Positions 50,394-59,252 of a DNA stretch of 64,000 nucleotides are shown here, piece after piece. Source of the stretch: Geobacillus genomosp. 3 (GTDB lineage: Bacteria; Bacillota; Bacilli; Bacillales; Anoxybacillaceae); the NCBI RefSeq assembly GCF_000445995.2, contig NC_022080.4, forward strand, positions 3,126,001-3,190,000, given 5' to 3'. Each line of letters starts with the position of its first letter. Position 1 is the stretch's first letter. The notes beneath the pieces are model-generated. The model saw only the letters and a program-made list of their open reading frames with translations, was not told where the DNA came from and made no database searches. A program made the translations under genes and the position numbers.

Positions 50394-51452
50394 TCATTCC
50401 TTGACAAGCGAATCCAAAATCTCGCTGAGCTTCAGCTCCACGCACGCCATCGAGGTGTCAGCGGCGCCGTAATACATTTTTACGATATCGCCATCGACAA
50501 TCGCGCCGCACGAGAACACGACGCGGCCAAAAAAGCCGTTCACCTCGTAATCCGTCACTGGCTCGACAAGCGGGCGCTCCGAGCGGGCGATGACTTTTGA
50601 CGGATCATGCAAATCGAGCAGCACCGCCCCCATGCAGTAGCGGTGGTCGTCCGATGCGCCGTGATACAGCTCAAGCCAGCCGCGCTCCGTTTTGATCGGC
50701 ACCGCCCCGCCGCCGATGCGGGCGCTGTCCCACTTTCCTTCCCGCAAACCGAACAAAAAGCGGTGGTTCCCCCAGTAACGCAAATTGTCCGACTCGGCGA
50801 TCCACACCTCGGGGCGGCCGTTGCTTCTCGGCACCGGGCGGTGAAGGGCGTAGTACTTCCCGTTGATCTTCTCTGGAAAAATAAGCACATCTTTATTTTC
50901 CGGCGCAAAAATCATGCCGTGGTGCGTCACCGTCCGGAAGTCTTTCGTCGACACCATCGCCTCGCCGACCCCTTTTGGCGACACGGCGCTGAAGTAAATG
51001 TAATACGTCCCGTCAATGCATGTAATGCGCGGATCTTCCACCCCGAACGTCTCCAACTCGTTCGACGGATAGACAAACGGACGGTCATCGACTGTAAACC
51101 GCCGCCCGTCTCGGCTGCGGGCGAGGCGCAAATACGAAAGCGACGTCAAGTAAGCGAACCGCTCCGTCCCCGCCTCTTTAATAACGCGCGGATCGGAAAA
51201 ATCATAGCGCGGGTCGTCTTGGCGAAACTCATACACATCAACTTCCCCGGTCTTGGCATTCCACACCGGCGCCTTGACAATATTCGGATCATGCGACACA
51301 GGCCGCTCCGCCACCCGAAGCAGCAGCAACACCTCCCCTTGGAACATCGCCACCCCGGCGTTAAACGCCCCGATCACTTCAAACCCGTCGTGATACGGCG
51401 GCACATCTTGCGGCGTAATGAGCGGGTTTTCTTCATAGCGGTAAAGGTGCAT
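50394..51452 (-). CDS. Glycoside hydrolase family 130 (beta-mannoside phosphorylase type)
   Basis: 352 residues, five-bladed propeller. Family GH130 enzymes phosphorolyse beta-1,4- or beta-1,2-mannosidic bonds. Motifs: the catalytic Asp in FGVEDPRITCIDGTYYIYFS, DFSDPRVIKE, the phosphate-site-like KYYALHRPVPRSNGRPEVWI, and GAVPIKTERGWLELYHGA. No signal peptide, so it acts in the cytoplasm on imported or internal mannosides. The exact linkage cannot be read from the motifs. No transporter adjoins it; a DUF1861 gene lies 4 kb away. Confidence 0.88.
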   Translation of the reverse strand: MHLYRYEENPLITPQDVPPYHDGFEVIGAFNAGVAMFQGEVLLLLRVAERPVSHDPNIVKAPVWNAKTGEVDVYEFRQDDPRYDFSDPRVIKEAGTERFAYLTSLSYLRLARSRDGRRFTVDDRPFVYPSNELETFGVEDPRITCIDGTYYIYFSAVSPKGVGEAMVSTKDFRTVTHHGMIFAPENKDVLIFPEKINGKYYALHRPVPRSNGRPEVWIAESDNLRYWGNHRFLFGLREGKWDSARIGGGAVPIKTERGWLELYHGASDDHRYCMGAVLLDLHDPSKVIARSERPLVEPVTDYEVNGFFGRVVFSCGAIVDGDIVKMYYGAADTSMACVELKLSEILDSLVKE

Positions 51453-51577
51453 GGTTATTCCACCATCCTCGATGTTTATCTATCGACAATACCAAAGCCA
51501 TTTATACACGACGACAGGGTGACAGGGTGTTTTATCATCGATCCGAGAAAAGGCTCTCGCTTCAAGGACAATATCTT

Positions 51578-51844
51578 TTATTTCATCCCCTCAATTTCCT
51601 CAACCGCCAACCGTGTCAGTTCGTGAATCGTCTGCACATCGTACCCTTTCATCAACATCCGTTTCGCAATGTGCCGTCTTTCTTGTTCCGCTCCTTCCTT
51701 GCGTCCTTCCTTTCGGCCCTGAATTTTTCCTTTTTGCTCGTACGAAATGATCAATTCCAGCACGCGTTCTTTTTCTTTCGTCTCCATTTGTTCCACCTCG
51801 CTTCGGAGCCGTTGTTCTTCCTCATCAGACAACTTTACACCCAA
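51578..51844 (-). pseudogene. Rpn-family nuclease remnant (C-terminal part)
   Basis: 88 residues: EQMETKEKERVLELIISYEQ, KGKIQGRKEGRKEGAEQERR, MLMKGYDVQTIHELTRLAVE. The charged helix followed by a short DNA-binding-like tail (HELTRLAVEEIE) is the usual C terminus of Rpn/PD-(D/E)XK recombination-promoting nucleases. The nuclease domain is absent. Compare the complete gene at 54650, whose tail has the same design. Confidence 0.6.
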
Positions 51845-51872
51845 GACCGCGAAGTGAGGGATCCCAACGCGG

Positions 51873-52808
51873 CTACATTCCCACCTTCCGCCCCCCAGCC
51901 GCCACCTTCGCCCGGCGGAAGCGGGCGCTCATGTCATCCAATCCCCCGCTGCCAAGCACGACGCCCGCCACGATGAACAAAAAGCCTACCAGTTGCCCGA
52001 GCGTGATCGTCTCATCGAGAAACCAATAAGCGCCAAGCAAGGAAAAGAGCGGATTCAAGTTGATGAACACCGCCGACTCGGCGGGGCCGAGGTGCTGCAC
52101 CGCCTGGTTGTAAAACATATGGCCGAGCGCCGTCGCCACGACCGCCGAAGCGAGAAAAATCATCCAAAGCGACGGTGTGCCGTCTTTCAAACTCGACACG
52201 CCGCCTGGTTCCAGCACGAGGCTTAAAACAAACAGCCACACCGACCCGAACACCAACATCCACCCTGTCATCACCCGCGCTTCGACCGTCGCCTTTTTGA
52301 TCATAATAAAGCTGATCCCTTGCGCCAACACCGCCAAAAACACATATACGTCCCCGACCGACAAATGCCCGAGACCGCCATCGCCGTTTGCGACGACAAA
52401 CACGACGCCGCAAAACCCCGAGGCAATGCCAAGCAACCGAAACACCGTCAACCGATGACGCAAAAACATCATCGCCAACAACGACGTCACCAGCGGCACG
52501 AGCCCTAAAATCAACCCCGCATTCGCCGCCGTCGTCCTCGTCAGCCCAACCGAAAGGAAAAAATGGTGGGCGACGACGCTGAACAGCGCCGCCACCCCGA
52601 TCTGTTTCGCCTCATTCCAACTGACTTTCCGAAGCTGGCCGCTCCCCCATAAAAACAAAAGCACGACCACCCCAGCCGTGAAAATGCGCAGCGCCGTCAA
52701 CGTCACAGGCGCAAAATGATCAACGAGAATTTTCAACGCCGTCACATTCAATCCCCAGGCGACCATAATCCCGACAAGCAGCGCATAAATGAACGATTTC
52801 CTCATCAC
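51873..52808 (-). CDS. DMT-superfamily (EamA) transporter
   Basis: 311 residues, ten membrane helices, two EamA repeats: VAWGLNVTALKILVDHFAPV, TLTALRIFTAGVVVLLFLWG in the first and EARVMTGWMLVFGSVWLFVL, LGPAESAVFINLNPLFSLLG in the second. Exports or imports small metabolites. The substrate is unknown and no neighbour gives a hint. Confidence 0.88.
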   Translation of the reverse strand: MMRKSFIYALLVGIMVAWGLNVTALKILVDHFAPVTLTALRIFTAGVVVLLFLWGSGQLRKVSWNEAKQIGVAALFSVVAHHFFLSVGLTRTTAANAGLILGLVPLVTSLLAMMFLRHRLTVFRLLGIASGFCGVVFVVANGDGGLGHLSVGDVYVFLAVLAQGISFIMIKKATVEARVMTGWMLVFGSVWLFVLSLVLEPGGVSSLKDGTPSLWMIFLASAVVATALGHMFYNQAVQHLGPAESAVFINLNPLFSLLGAYWFLDETITLGQLVGFLFIVAGVVLGSGGLDDMSARFRRAKVAAGGRKVGM

Positions 52809-53073
52809 CCTCTACCTTTCCTGCACGTTTGATTTCCGCGAAATGGAAAAGGAAAACGGAGCCAAACCGCTCCGCCTGTCTGTCCGTTTCCAAACAAAAC
52901 GAACGTTCGCTTTTCCATTTCATTTTCGTCGCCAATGGCTTCTGCCATCTATTTTACTACACTCCGACGAATTTTTTGACTGCAAAATACGGCCGCATGT
53001 CAATCCCGCGGCACTTTCCGCCCATATCGGCCGCCCGTCGTGCATATGGTATAACAGAAAGGAGAGAGGCCCC
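52809..53073. other. Intergenic region between divergent genes
   Basis: Holds the upstream regions of the EamA gene and of the gene at 53074. AAACAAAACGAACGTTCGCTTTTC contains a short palindrome (CGAACGTTCG, near 52,900), a possible operator. No gene seen. Confidence 0.35.
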
Positions 53074-53547
53074 ATGTTCCCACGCTACCGCCAAAAGACG
53101 ATCCAAGCCAGGACTGGGGTGGCGGTTCTCACTGCCGTCGCCGTGTTGGTGGCGATCTTGTCTCTGTTTCTTTCAAACGAGCGGAACGAGGCGAAGGAAA
53201 TTGTTGACACGTTTTACCGCTACGAACAAGCAGGGGATTTCGGCAGCTCTTGGGAGCTGTTTCACCCGCTTATGAAAAAGAAATTCCCAAAAGACGTCTA
53301 CATCCAGCGCCGCGCCCACGTCTTTATGCAAGACTTCGGCGTCAAAACGTTCGACTACCGCATCGATGAGGTGGAACAACTGTCGTCATGGTCGATGGAA
53401 GACGGCAACAAGCCGCTTCACGACGTTTATCGCGTCCGCGTCATCCAGACGTTCAACAGCGCCTTTGGCGTGTTTGAGATCCATCAAGACGTCTTCGTCG
53501 CCACAGAAAAAGGGGAAAAGCGCATTTTGTTCCCTTACCGTCCGTAA
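53074..53547 (+). CDS. Membrane-anchored hypothetical protein (NTF2-like domain)
   Basis: 157 residues with AAAGGAGAGAGG before the ATG. One N-terminal membrane helix (TGVAVLTAVAVLVAILSLFL) and an extracellular domain with EIVDTFYRYEQAGDFGSSWE, LFHPLMKKKFPKDVYIQRRA and VYRVRVIQTFNSAFGVFEIH, which looks like an NTF2/DUF4878-type cone fold. Function unknown. Transcribed alone, divergent from the EamA gene. Confidence 0.7.
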   Translation: MFPRYRQKTIQARTGVAVLTAVAVLVAILSLFLSNERNEAKEIVDTFYRYEQAGDFGSSWELFHPLMKKKFPKDVYIQRRAHVFMQDFGVKTFDYRIDEVEQLSSWSMEDGNKPLHDVYRVRVIQTFNSAFGVFEIHQDVFVATEKGEKRILFPYRP

Positions 53548-53952
53548 CCCTCACATCTATGCGGCCCCGACCGCATCCGGGCGCCGCTTTCACCGTTCCC
53601 TTCCATTCCTCGACGATCTCAAGCATCCCATCTTTCGCCAAAAAGAGAGCGCCGTCCATGATCTCTAAGCCAAACAGGAGAGAGTGCGGCACACCGCCCA
53701 TCATCGACCTTCTGCGCTTCCGGTTTTAGAACAGCGTCATTCTCCTTTTAGCCCGTCATTTCCACAAAGAACATCTGTGACGCAAACGCTCTCTGCCAAG
53801 TCTCTAGATATCGCACGAACGATTCCTTCCCGTCTGGCATGACATTCCGTTCTCCGCTCTAGGCAAGCAACCTCATTCGAATCTTCTCATACACTACTGT
53901 ATCATGAACCGAAGCTGTTTTCTCCATCCGCTGAAAAAAGGAGCGAAATCGA
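53548..53952. other. 405-base gap, no gene recognised
   Basis: A minus-strand frame over 53,453-53,704 includes LFGLEIMDGALFLAKDGMLE, which looks partly protein-like but has no ribosome site and overlaps the end of the preceding gene. GTATCATGAACC around 53,900 may belong to the promoter of the following gene. Otherwise nothing. Confidence 0.35.
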
Positions 53953-54450
53953 ATGTACAAACATATCGTCAAACGCGGGGAAACGATCGCTTCCATCGCC
54001 CGCGACTACCGGACGTCCGTTGAGGCCTTGCTTCGGACCAACGGCTTAACGGCCTCGTCCGTCATCTTTCCCGGCCAGGAGATCATCATCCCCCACCTTC
54101 CGGCCAAAGGCTCGATTCCGTACACGATCCATGTGTCAATCAGCCGCCGGCAGCTGACGTTAAAACACCGGGGACGGACGATCCGCACGTATCCCGTCGG
54201 CGTCGGGAAAATGGTCACCGCCACGCCGATCGGCGACTTTGTCATCGTCAACCGCCAGCCAAACCCAGGCGGACCGTTCGGCGCGATGTGGTTAAGCCTA
54301 TCCAAAATCCATTACGGCATTCACGGCACGAACGACCCGTCCTCAATCGGCAAATACGTATCCAAAGGCTGCATCCGCATGCACAACAAAGACGTGCTCG
54401 AACTCGCCTCCATCGTCCCGAACGGAACGGAAGTGTTTATTCGGCCGTGA
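53953..54450 (+). CDS. LysM-L,D-transpeptidase (YkuD type)
   Basis: 165 residues. N-terminal LysM ([20 protein letters not shown] through [11 protein letters not shown], residues 4-47), then a YkuD L,D-transpeptidase domain with [20 protein letters not shown] and the catalytic Cys in SKGCIRMHN. Forms 3-3 cross-links or attaches proteins in peptidoglycan. There is no signal peptide, as in B. subtilis YkuD, a spore-associated enzyme. AAAAAGGAGCG lies before the ATG. Confidence 0.92.
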   Translation: MYKHIVKRGETIASIARDYRTSVEALLRTNGLTASSVIFPGQEIIIPHLPAKGSIPYTIHVSISRRQLTLKHRGRTIRTYPVGVGKMVTATPIGDFVIVNRQPNPGGPFGAMWLSLSKIHYGIHGTNDPSSIGKYVSKGCIRMHNKDVLELASIVPNGTEVFIRP

Positions 54451-54649
54451 AGGCAAAACAGTGTCATCCGTCTGTTCTGCCGAGAGTCAACAGATGAAGG
54501 AGCGTTTTACCCGCCAGAGGAATCTTCCATTTTCGAGAAGATGCCGTTCGCTCTCACCGGGCGAACAACGTGTTTCCGCCCGCGATGGCAGCTGACAACC
54601 GGTCGGTCAAGTAGTATAATTTAGATAAAAAGCGAATGGAGTGGAGACG

Positions 54650-55588
54650 ATGGCAGGCGGGATCTCGCATCACGCCAAGGACATTTTGTTCAAATCACTC
54701 AGCGCATTGTACCAAAATCAAGCCCTCGATGTATACGGACTTCACGGACTCCCGCGGATCAAAGCAGTGCTGCCAACCGAATTTCCGTCTGTACGGGCGG
54801 ATGAACGGCGCGCCGACACCGTGTTTCTTCTCGAAGACGATTCCATTTTGCTTCTTGAGTACGAAAGCAACGAACGATTTCCCGACAACCATTTGAAGTA
54901 TCTCGATTATGCCTGTCGACTCCTTCACACATACTATCAACAGGAAAAACGAATCCGTCCGGTTCGCATTGTGGTCATTTATACAAGCGATGTCACGAGC
55001 GCCCGCGAACAGCTTGACGCCGGCGACGTGTTTCTCTCATCCAAAGCGGTGCTGCTTGGCGAATTCAACGGCGATGCGATTTTCCACGCCATTGAAGAAA
55101 AAGTCCACAACGGCGAACCGCTCACTCCGGAAGAAACGATGAAACTCATCCTCGTGCCGCTCATGCACACCCGCTTCGACCGGCAAACGATGATCGAAAA
55201 AACGATCGAACTGGCGAAAACGATCGACGACGAACCGAAACAGCTGCACATCATCGCCGGCGTTCTGACCGCCACAGACAAATTCATCGACCGGTCATAC
55301 GCCGAAAATGTAAAGGAGTGGATCAAAATGAACAAAGTGTTTCGCCTGTTAGTCGAAGAACTTGAACAAGAAAGAGAAGAAATGTTGAGGAAAGTAATGC
55401 AGGAAAAAGAGCAAGCCTTGCAAAAAATCGTGCAGGAAAAAGAACAAGCGATTAAGCAAGCCGAAAAACAAAAAGCCATTGAAATCGCCAAAAACTTCCT
55501 TGATGTCTTGCCCATCCACGAAGTGGCGAAACGAACCGGCCTGACCGTCGCCGAAGTCGCCGACCTCGCAAAGGAAATGGATCGATAG
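54650..55588 (+). CDS. Rpn-family recombination-promoting nuclease/putative transposase
   Basis: 312 residues from the ATG at 54650. The PD-(D/E)XK core is visible: HHAKDILFKSLSALYQNQAL, DERRADTVFLLEDDSILLLE and YESNERFPDNHLKYLDYACR, which hold the acidic active-site residues. A coiled coil follows (EEMLRKVMQEKEQALQKIVQ), then a short tail that looks like a helix-turn-helix (VLPIHEVAKRTGLTVAEVAD). Relatives in E. coli (RpnA) cleave DNA and raise recombination. A copy of this gene's last 60 bases and its terminator is repeated at 56871, and another relative's tail lies at 51578. Confidence 0.85.
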   Translation: MAGGISHHAKDILFKSLSALYQNQALDVYGLHGLPRIKAVLPTEFPSVRADERRADTVFLLEDDSILLLEYESNERFPDNHLKYLDYACRLLHTYYQQEKRIRPVRIVVIYTSDVTSAREQLDAGDVFLSSKAVLLGEFNGDAIFHAIEEKVHNGEPLTPEETMKLILVPLMHTRFDRQTMIEKTIELAKTIDDEPKQLHIIAGVLTATDKFIDRSYAENVKEWIKMNKVFRLLVEELEQEREEMLRKVMQEKEQALQKIVQEKEQAIKQAEKQKAIEIAKNFLDVLPIHEVAKRTGLTVAEVADLAKEMDR

Positions 55589-55595
55589 GCAGCAC

Positions 55596-55623
55596 AAAAG
55601 AGCCGCAACCGCGCGGCTCTTTT
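55596..55623 (+). terminator. Terminator of the Rpn gene
   Basis: AAAAGAGCCGC pairs with GCGGCTCTTTT. The same hairpin recurs at about 56,931-56,958. Confidence 0.9.
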
Positions 55624-55673
55624 CGTCGGCCCTTTGGCGCCCGACAAGATCTCCGTCTCTCTTGTTTCTCTAA

Positions 55674-55946
55674 CAAAGGTGGTATAACGGATATAAACAT
55701 CGAGGGAAAATCGAGGCGTACCAACGTTTTGGAGACAGTGGAAAATGGATCATCCCGGCCGTACAGTTTTTTTCACCATCCAAACTGGCCTTCTTTTCTC
55801 CAAATGAGAGAGCAGCTGAAAACCTAGTCGATTCGTATCGCAAAAAACATGACAAACGAGTTTGGGGAATAGGGGGACGCTCATACGGAAAATCATCACG
55901 AAGTGGAAACTCAAACCTTTTTGCTATAGAGAGACAGCGCTTCTAA
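55674..55946 (+). pseudogene. Possible gene remnant without start
   Basis: The open frame reads WYNGYKHRGKIEAYQRFGDS, then KLAFFSPNERAAENLVDSYR and KKHDKRVWGIGGRS. The composition looks protein-like, but there is no start codon with a ribosome site. The 3' end overlaps the retropepsin-like gene on the other strand. Not recognised. Confidence 0.25.
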
Positions 55947-56297
55947 GTCAATAATGGCTCCCATATGGAGAAGACAATCGAGACCGATAATGGCATCTAC
56001 CTCAACACCGTACTCCATCGCTCCCAATTCTACTTCAAAATGCTTCATTCGGATCGATCCGACCATCACCTCATCCACCGTCTTGGCGTAAACAAACTCC
56101 GTTCCACCCACCCCGCTAATTCGATAAATGACATCATGTTCCTCCGGCACGATCCCAATCTTTGCGGCCTGATCTGCAGAGACGATCGTCCCTGTTGATC
56201 CAGTATCAACCAACGCCCTGCTGAACTCTACGGTCTTCCCTCGATGTGTGATCCGCAATGCCGTGAGCAACAACCCGTCCTCTATATAAAGCGGCAT
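55911..56297 (-). CDS. Retropepsin-like aspartyl protease family protein
   Basis: 128 residues from the ATG at 56297, with GGAGGGG at about 3-6 bases; an ATG at 56300 is equally possible. The single-domain aspartic protease signature is SRALVDTGSTGTIVSADQAA, and the second strand is AMEYGVEVDAIIGLDCLLHM with the ILG-like motif. Such monomers dimerise to form the active site with one D-T/S-G from each chain. No signal peptide. It follows the hypothetical gene at 56557 with overlapping stop and start, a pair seen repeatedly in Bacillaceae as far as I recall. Role unknown. Confidence 0.78.
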   Translation of the reverse strand: MPLYIEDGLLLTALRITHRGKTVEFSRALVDTGSTGTIVSADQAAKIGIVPEEHDVIYRISGVGGTEFVYAKTVDEVMVGSIRMKHFEVELGAMEYGVEVDAIIGLDCLLHMGAIIDLEALSLYSKKV

Positions 56298-56557
56298 CAT
56301 CCCCTCCACACCCCTGCCCATCTCCGCTCGGAAATATTGATTTCTTTCCGGTTGGTGTGAAGAACGTATAATTCCCGCTGAGGAGTTTCTTTATGAAGCC
56401 GCTTATATGCCCGCATGGCTTCCATTGGATCGGAAAATGCTTCGATCGGAACCATTTGATTTAAAATCCGTTTGTTGTCCTCATTGGTATAAGCATCCAC
56501 CGCTTCGATCAACACCCAACAGTTCGGAAACGCTTGGCAAATGTCTTCCCATTTCAC
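56297..56557 (-). CDS. Conserved hypothetical protein, partner of the retropepsin-like gene
   Basis: 86 residues: MKWEDICQAFPNCWVLIEAV, DAYTNEDNKRILNQMVPIEA, MRAYKRLHKETPQRELYVLH, TNRKEINISERRWAGVWRG. A small alpha/beta protein. The stop overlaps the start of the protease-like gene (ATGATG/TGA), so expression is coupled. I do not recognise the family; a substrate or adaptor for the protease is conceivable. Confidence 0.7.
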   Translation of the reverse strand: MKWEDICQAFPNCWVLIEAVDAYTNEDNKRILNQMVPIEAFSDPMEAMRAYKRLHKETPQRELYVLHTNRKEINISERRWAGVWRG

Positions 56558-56870
56558 TCGGCTTTCCTCCTCTCCCTATTGTCCCATTCCATTTTTTATT
56601 TTCAGTATAACGCAGATCGCGCCATAAGACAGCATAAGGGAACGATTTTTGTATGTAGGACAGCATTCTCACGCCCCGGTATTTGCGGGCATGCTCCAAG
56701 AATGGAATGATTTAGTCAATAGATGATTTCGAGCGCATCGTCTTCCTAAAAACACAACAAGGGGATTTCTCCATTGCCGGTCACGAATAGAAAAGCGCAG
56801 AGCCGATTAAAGCGAAACAAACATTCCTTGTTATCGCTCTCTTCCGGATACGCTCCTGATCCCGGAAACA
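56558..56870. other. Gap with no gene seen
   Basis: Upstream DNA of the retropepsin pair, then sequence leading into the duplicated Rpn 3' end. AGAACGTATAATTCC-type promoter signals were not found at a useful distance. Nothing else recognised. Confidence 0.35.
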
Positions 56871-56959
56871 ACAAACGAACCGACCTAACCGTCGCCGACC
56901 TCACAAAGGAAATGGACCGATAGGCAGCACAAAAGAGCCGCAACCGCGCGGCTCTTTTC
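56871..56959 (+). repeat. Duplicate of the Rpn gene 3' end and terminator
   Basis: The stretch from ACAAACGAACCGACC to the hairpin repeats 55534-55623 with about five changes and a 12-base deletion. It still encodes ...RTDLTVADLTKEMDR and a stop, then the same GGCAGCACAAAAGAGCCGC hairpin. The rest of this second Rpn copy is gone. Confidence 0.8.
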
Positions 56960-57003
56960 ATGCCCTCTCCTCCCATGATAACAAGTGTCTTTTTTCGTCT
57001 CCC

Positions 57004-57897
57004 CTACCCCTGCACAGCTTCCGATCCGAACGAACTTCGCACATCGGCCAGTTGCACCGCCAGTTTTTCCAGTTCATCAGCGCAACCGATCGTTTCCACA
57101 AACCGCTTCGGCAGCTGGCTGTACCCGACTTCCAGCCCTTTCAGCCCTCCCGCAATGGCCGCGATCGTATCGCTGTCCCCACCCATATTCGCGGCCGAAA
57201 TGACGACATCTTCAAACGATTCACAACGAAGCAGCCAATGCAACACCCACCCCATCGTATGGACGACATACCCGTCAGGAGGATAGGCAGGCGTCACCAT
57301 AAGCAGCGGCTCATAGCGAGTGTGCTCCACTTCCTTCCGAATCGCCTTGGCGAGCGGCTCCCCTTGAAGCACCCGAAAGGCGATACGGTTATAAATGAGG
57401 CACGCCTCCGTCGCCCGTTCGTCCGCATGCGTCATGCGGGAATGCACAGCCGTTATTTCTTCCATCTTCTCTTGGTCCGCATACGCCAGCGCGATCGGCA
57501 AACAGCGCATCAGCGACCCATTGCCTGCACATCTTCCCCCTAACTCCTCGCAAGCCTGCACCGCGGCCGCAAACCAGTCGCCCTGATACCGCCTCAACAC
57601 CATGCGGATGATGATGCCGACATCGGGCGGGTCGGTCTCGTACCACCGCAAAAACTCCTCGCCAATGTCATGAATCGGGCATGTCGGATCGCGAATGATC
57701 CCCCGCGCCACCGCGATCGTCATCGCCGTATCGTCCGTTACTTCCCCGGGCTTCAAGTCAAGGAAACCGCCGCCAATGATGTCCGTCACCTTTCCATACT
57801 TGCGGCGGACGTCGTCAACGCTCATAAACTCCGTCGTCGCCCCGAGCGCATCCCCGATCGCCACCCCAAACAGCCCGCCTTTGATCCGGTCCAGCAC
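57004..57897 (-). CDS. ADP-ribosylglycohydrolase (DraG family)
   Basis: 297 residues from a GTG at 57897, 8 bases after GGGGGGAG. Binuclear-magnesium ADP-ribosylglycohydrolase: GGLFGVAIGDALGATTEFMS, EVTDDTAMTIAVARGI and NMGGDSDTIAAIAGGLKGLE hold the metal ligands (T-D-D and D-S-D-T). It removes ADP-ribose from proteins, small molecules or nucleic acids. No ADP-ribosyltransferase is adjacent. With the macro-domain gene at 46.7 kb it doubles the reversal capacity in this window. Confidence 0.92.
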   Translation of the reverse strand: MLDRIKGGLFGVAIGDALGATTEFMSVDDVRRKYGKVTDIIGGGFLDLKPGEVTDDTAMTIAVARGIIRDPTCPIHDIGEEFLRWYETDPPDVGIIIRMVLRRYQGDWFAAAVQACEELGGRCAGNGSLMRCLPIALAYADQEKMEEITAVHSRMTHADERATEACLIYNRIAFRVLQGEPLAKAIRKEVEHTRYEPLLMVTPAYPPDGYVVHTMGWVLHWLLRCESFEDVVISAANMGGDSDTIAAIAGGLKGLEVGYSQLPKRFVETIGCADELEKLAVQLADVRSSFGSEAVQG

Positions 57898-57995
57898 CCT
57901 GCAGACTCCCCCCTTCTCTATGTATGAACGGCCTCAATCGTCAAAACCATCGATTGCGATCCATCGCGGTTACGCACCGCACTCCCCAAAGGTCT

Positions 57996-58742
57996 TCAGG
58001 CCGACGTGAAGTTGTTCTCCGGATTCCCGTCCGGATTCGTCCGCTCATAGCCGCCGCCCTGTTCCCCGGTCAAGTTCACGTCTATGTTCCCGTCGCCGTC
58101 GCGCCAATATCCTTCAATCCACTGCCCGTCACGCCAATGCCCTTCCACCCAGTGCGGGCGGACATGATGCGTTCCCGGACTTTCCTCTGATTCGACGGCC
58201 GCAGCTGCTTCAAGGGACACGGAACCGACCAGCTGACTCTGAACATCTGCACCATGGCTTGCGCGATTCACATCCCCGCCGCTCTCAGCCCCATCACTGT
58301 AGTCTGCTCCATCGATCATGTCGACAATTCCGACGGCCAATGTTCCTATCGCCGCCGTTTTGGCGATACTGGCCAGCCCGTTTTTCACCTTTTGGACGTC
58401 ATCATCGCGCATCCCTTCATACACTTCTTTGCCGCTTTGGTATGTATGTTTAGCTGTCTCATATACGCCTTTTGCCGTGCGTGAAATCGACTGGCCGATG
58501 TTTTCGATCCCTCTCTCGATCTTCGCCTCATCCTTTTGGATAAGGCCGGAAGCCGCATTCCATACGCCGTCGACCGCCTGGCCGAACGTGTCGCCAGCGA
58601 ATTCGGACGCCTTTTTCACCCCGTCTCCGACCTCTTTGAGAAAGCGGCTGTCCGCCAGTTCGCCGACTACGTTTACCGCCCCTCCGATCAATGTCCCTGC
58701 TGCCTTCCCTGCTAATCTGCCAAGTTCCCGAAAAACGCTCAA
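57996..58742 (-). CDS. Hypothetical protein with aromatic-glycine repeats
   Basis: 248 residues from a TTG at 58742, chosen because GGAGGG lies 7 bases upstream; the ATG at 58757 overlaps that site. The N-terminal half is helical, with a glycine-rich region like surface or effector proteins (LAGKAAGTLIGGAVNVVGEL, TFGQAVDGVWNAASGLIQKD). The middle has a hydrophobic helix (ASIAKTAAIGTLAVGIVDMI). The end carries short W-x-x-G-x-W repeats: HWVEGHWRDGQWIEGYWRDG. Not recognised; perhaps an envelope or secreted protein without a classical signal. Confidence 0.6.
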   Translation of the reverse strand: MSVFRELGRLAGKAAGTLIGGAVNVVGELADSRFLKEVGDGVKKASEFAGDTFGQAVDGVWNAASGLIQKDEAKIERGIENIGQSISRTAKGVYETAKHTYQSGKEVYEGMRDDDVQKVKNGLASIAKTAAIGTLAVGIVDMIDGADYSDGAESGGDVNRASHGADVQSQLVGSVSLEAAAAVESEESPGTHHVRPHWVEGHWRDGQWIEGYWRDGDGNIDVNLTGEQGGGYERTNPDGNPENNFTSA

Positions 58743-59252
58743 TGGAATTCCCTCCATGTCCGTCGATATAGATGTCCATTGTTTGATTTCGACGTTTTTC
58801 CTTATAATCCTTTTCCTTCCATAAAATTTTTAAGAACGAAGGCCCAGGACATAGGGACTTCCCAGCATTCCAGTGTTGGCCGGTTCATAGATTTTTTCCC
58901 ATAAATAAACCGCCCTGTCATCAGGGCGGACTTCCCGTTCGCATATGGTTCGTTATACGATGTTCGTTTCCATAGATTCATGCCCATCCCTAAAAATTTA
59001 TGTGCCATCGATCCGCACAACGGCCAGCTTCGTCCGTCTTTGCCGTTTGACTGCCCAGCCGCTCTCATCTGAACCAAAATCCTCGGGCGAGGCGTTTTTC
59101 GTATTCTTATGCCACACCTAGGCAAGGCATCCCGCAAGTACGCGGCAAACGATAACCAGCAACAAGCGCTTTTTTGCCTCCTCTTCTCCCAGAGTGAAAG
59201 CGAAAAACACGCTATATGCCAATCGCCATGGGCGTTCCGGCCCCCGATTTTC
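58743..59252. other. ~500-base gap, no gene recognised
   Basis: CCGCCCTG pairs with CAGGGCGG around TCAT near 58,909-58,928, a stable hairpin. Frames here have no ribosome sites or family motifs. A decayed gene is possible. Confidence 0.35.

Noticed and set aside
58802..59137. A 111-codon minus-strand frame
   Set aside because: No ribosome site or family motif; it also covers the CCGCCCTG hairpin.
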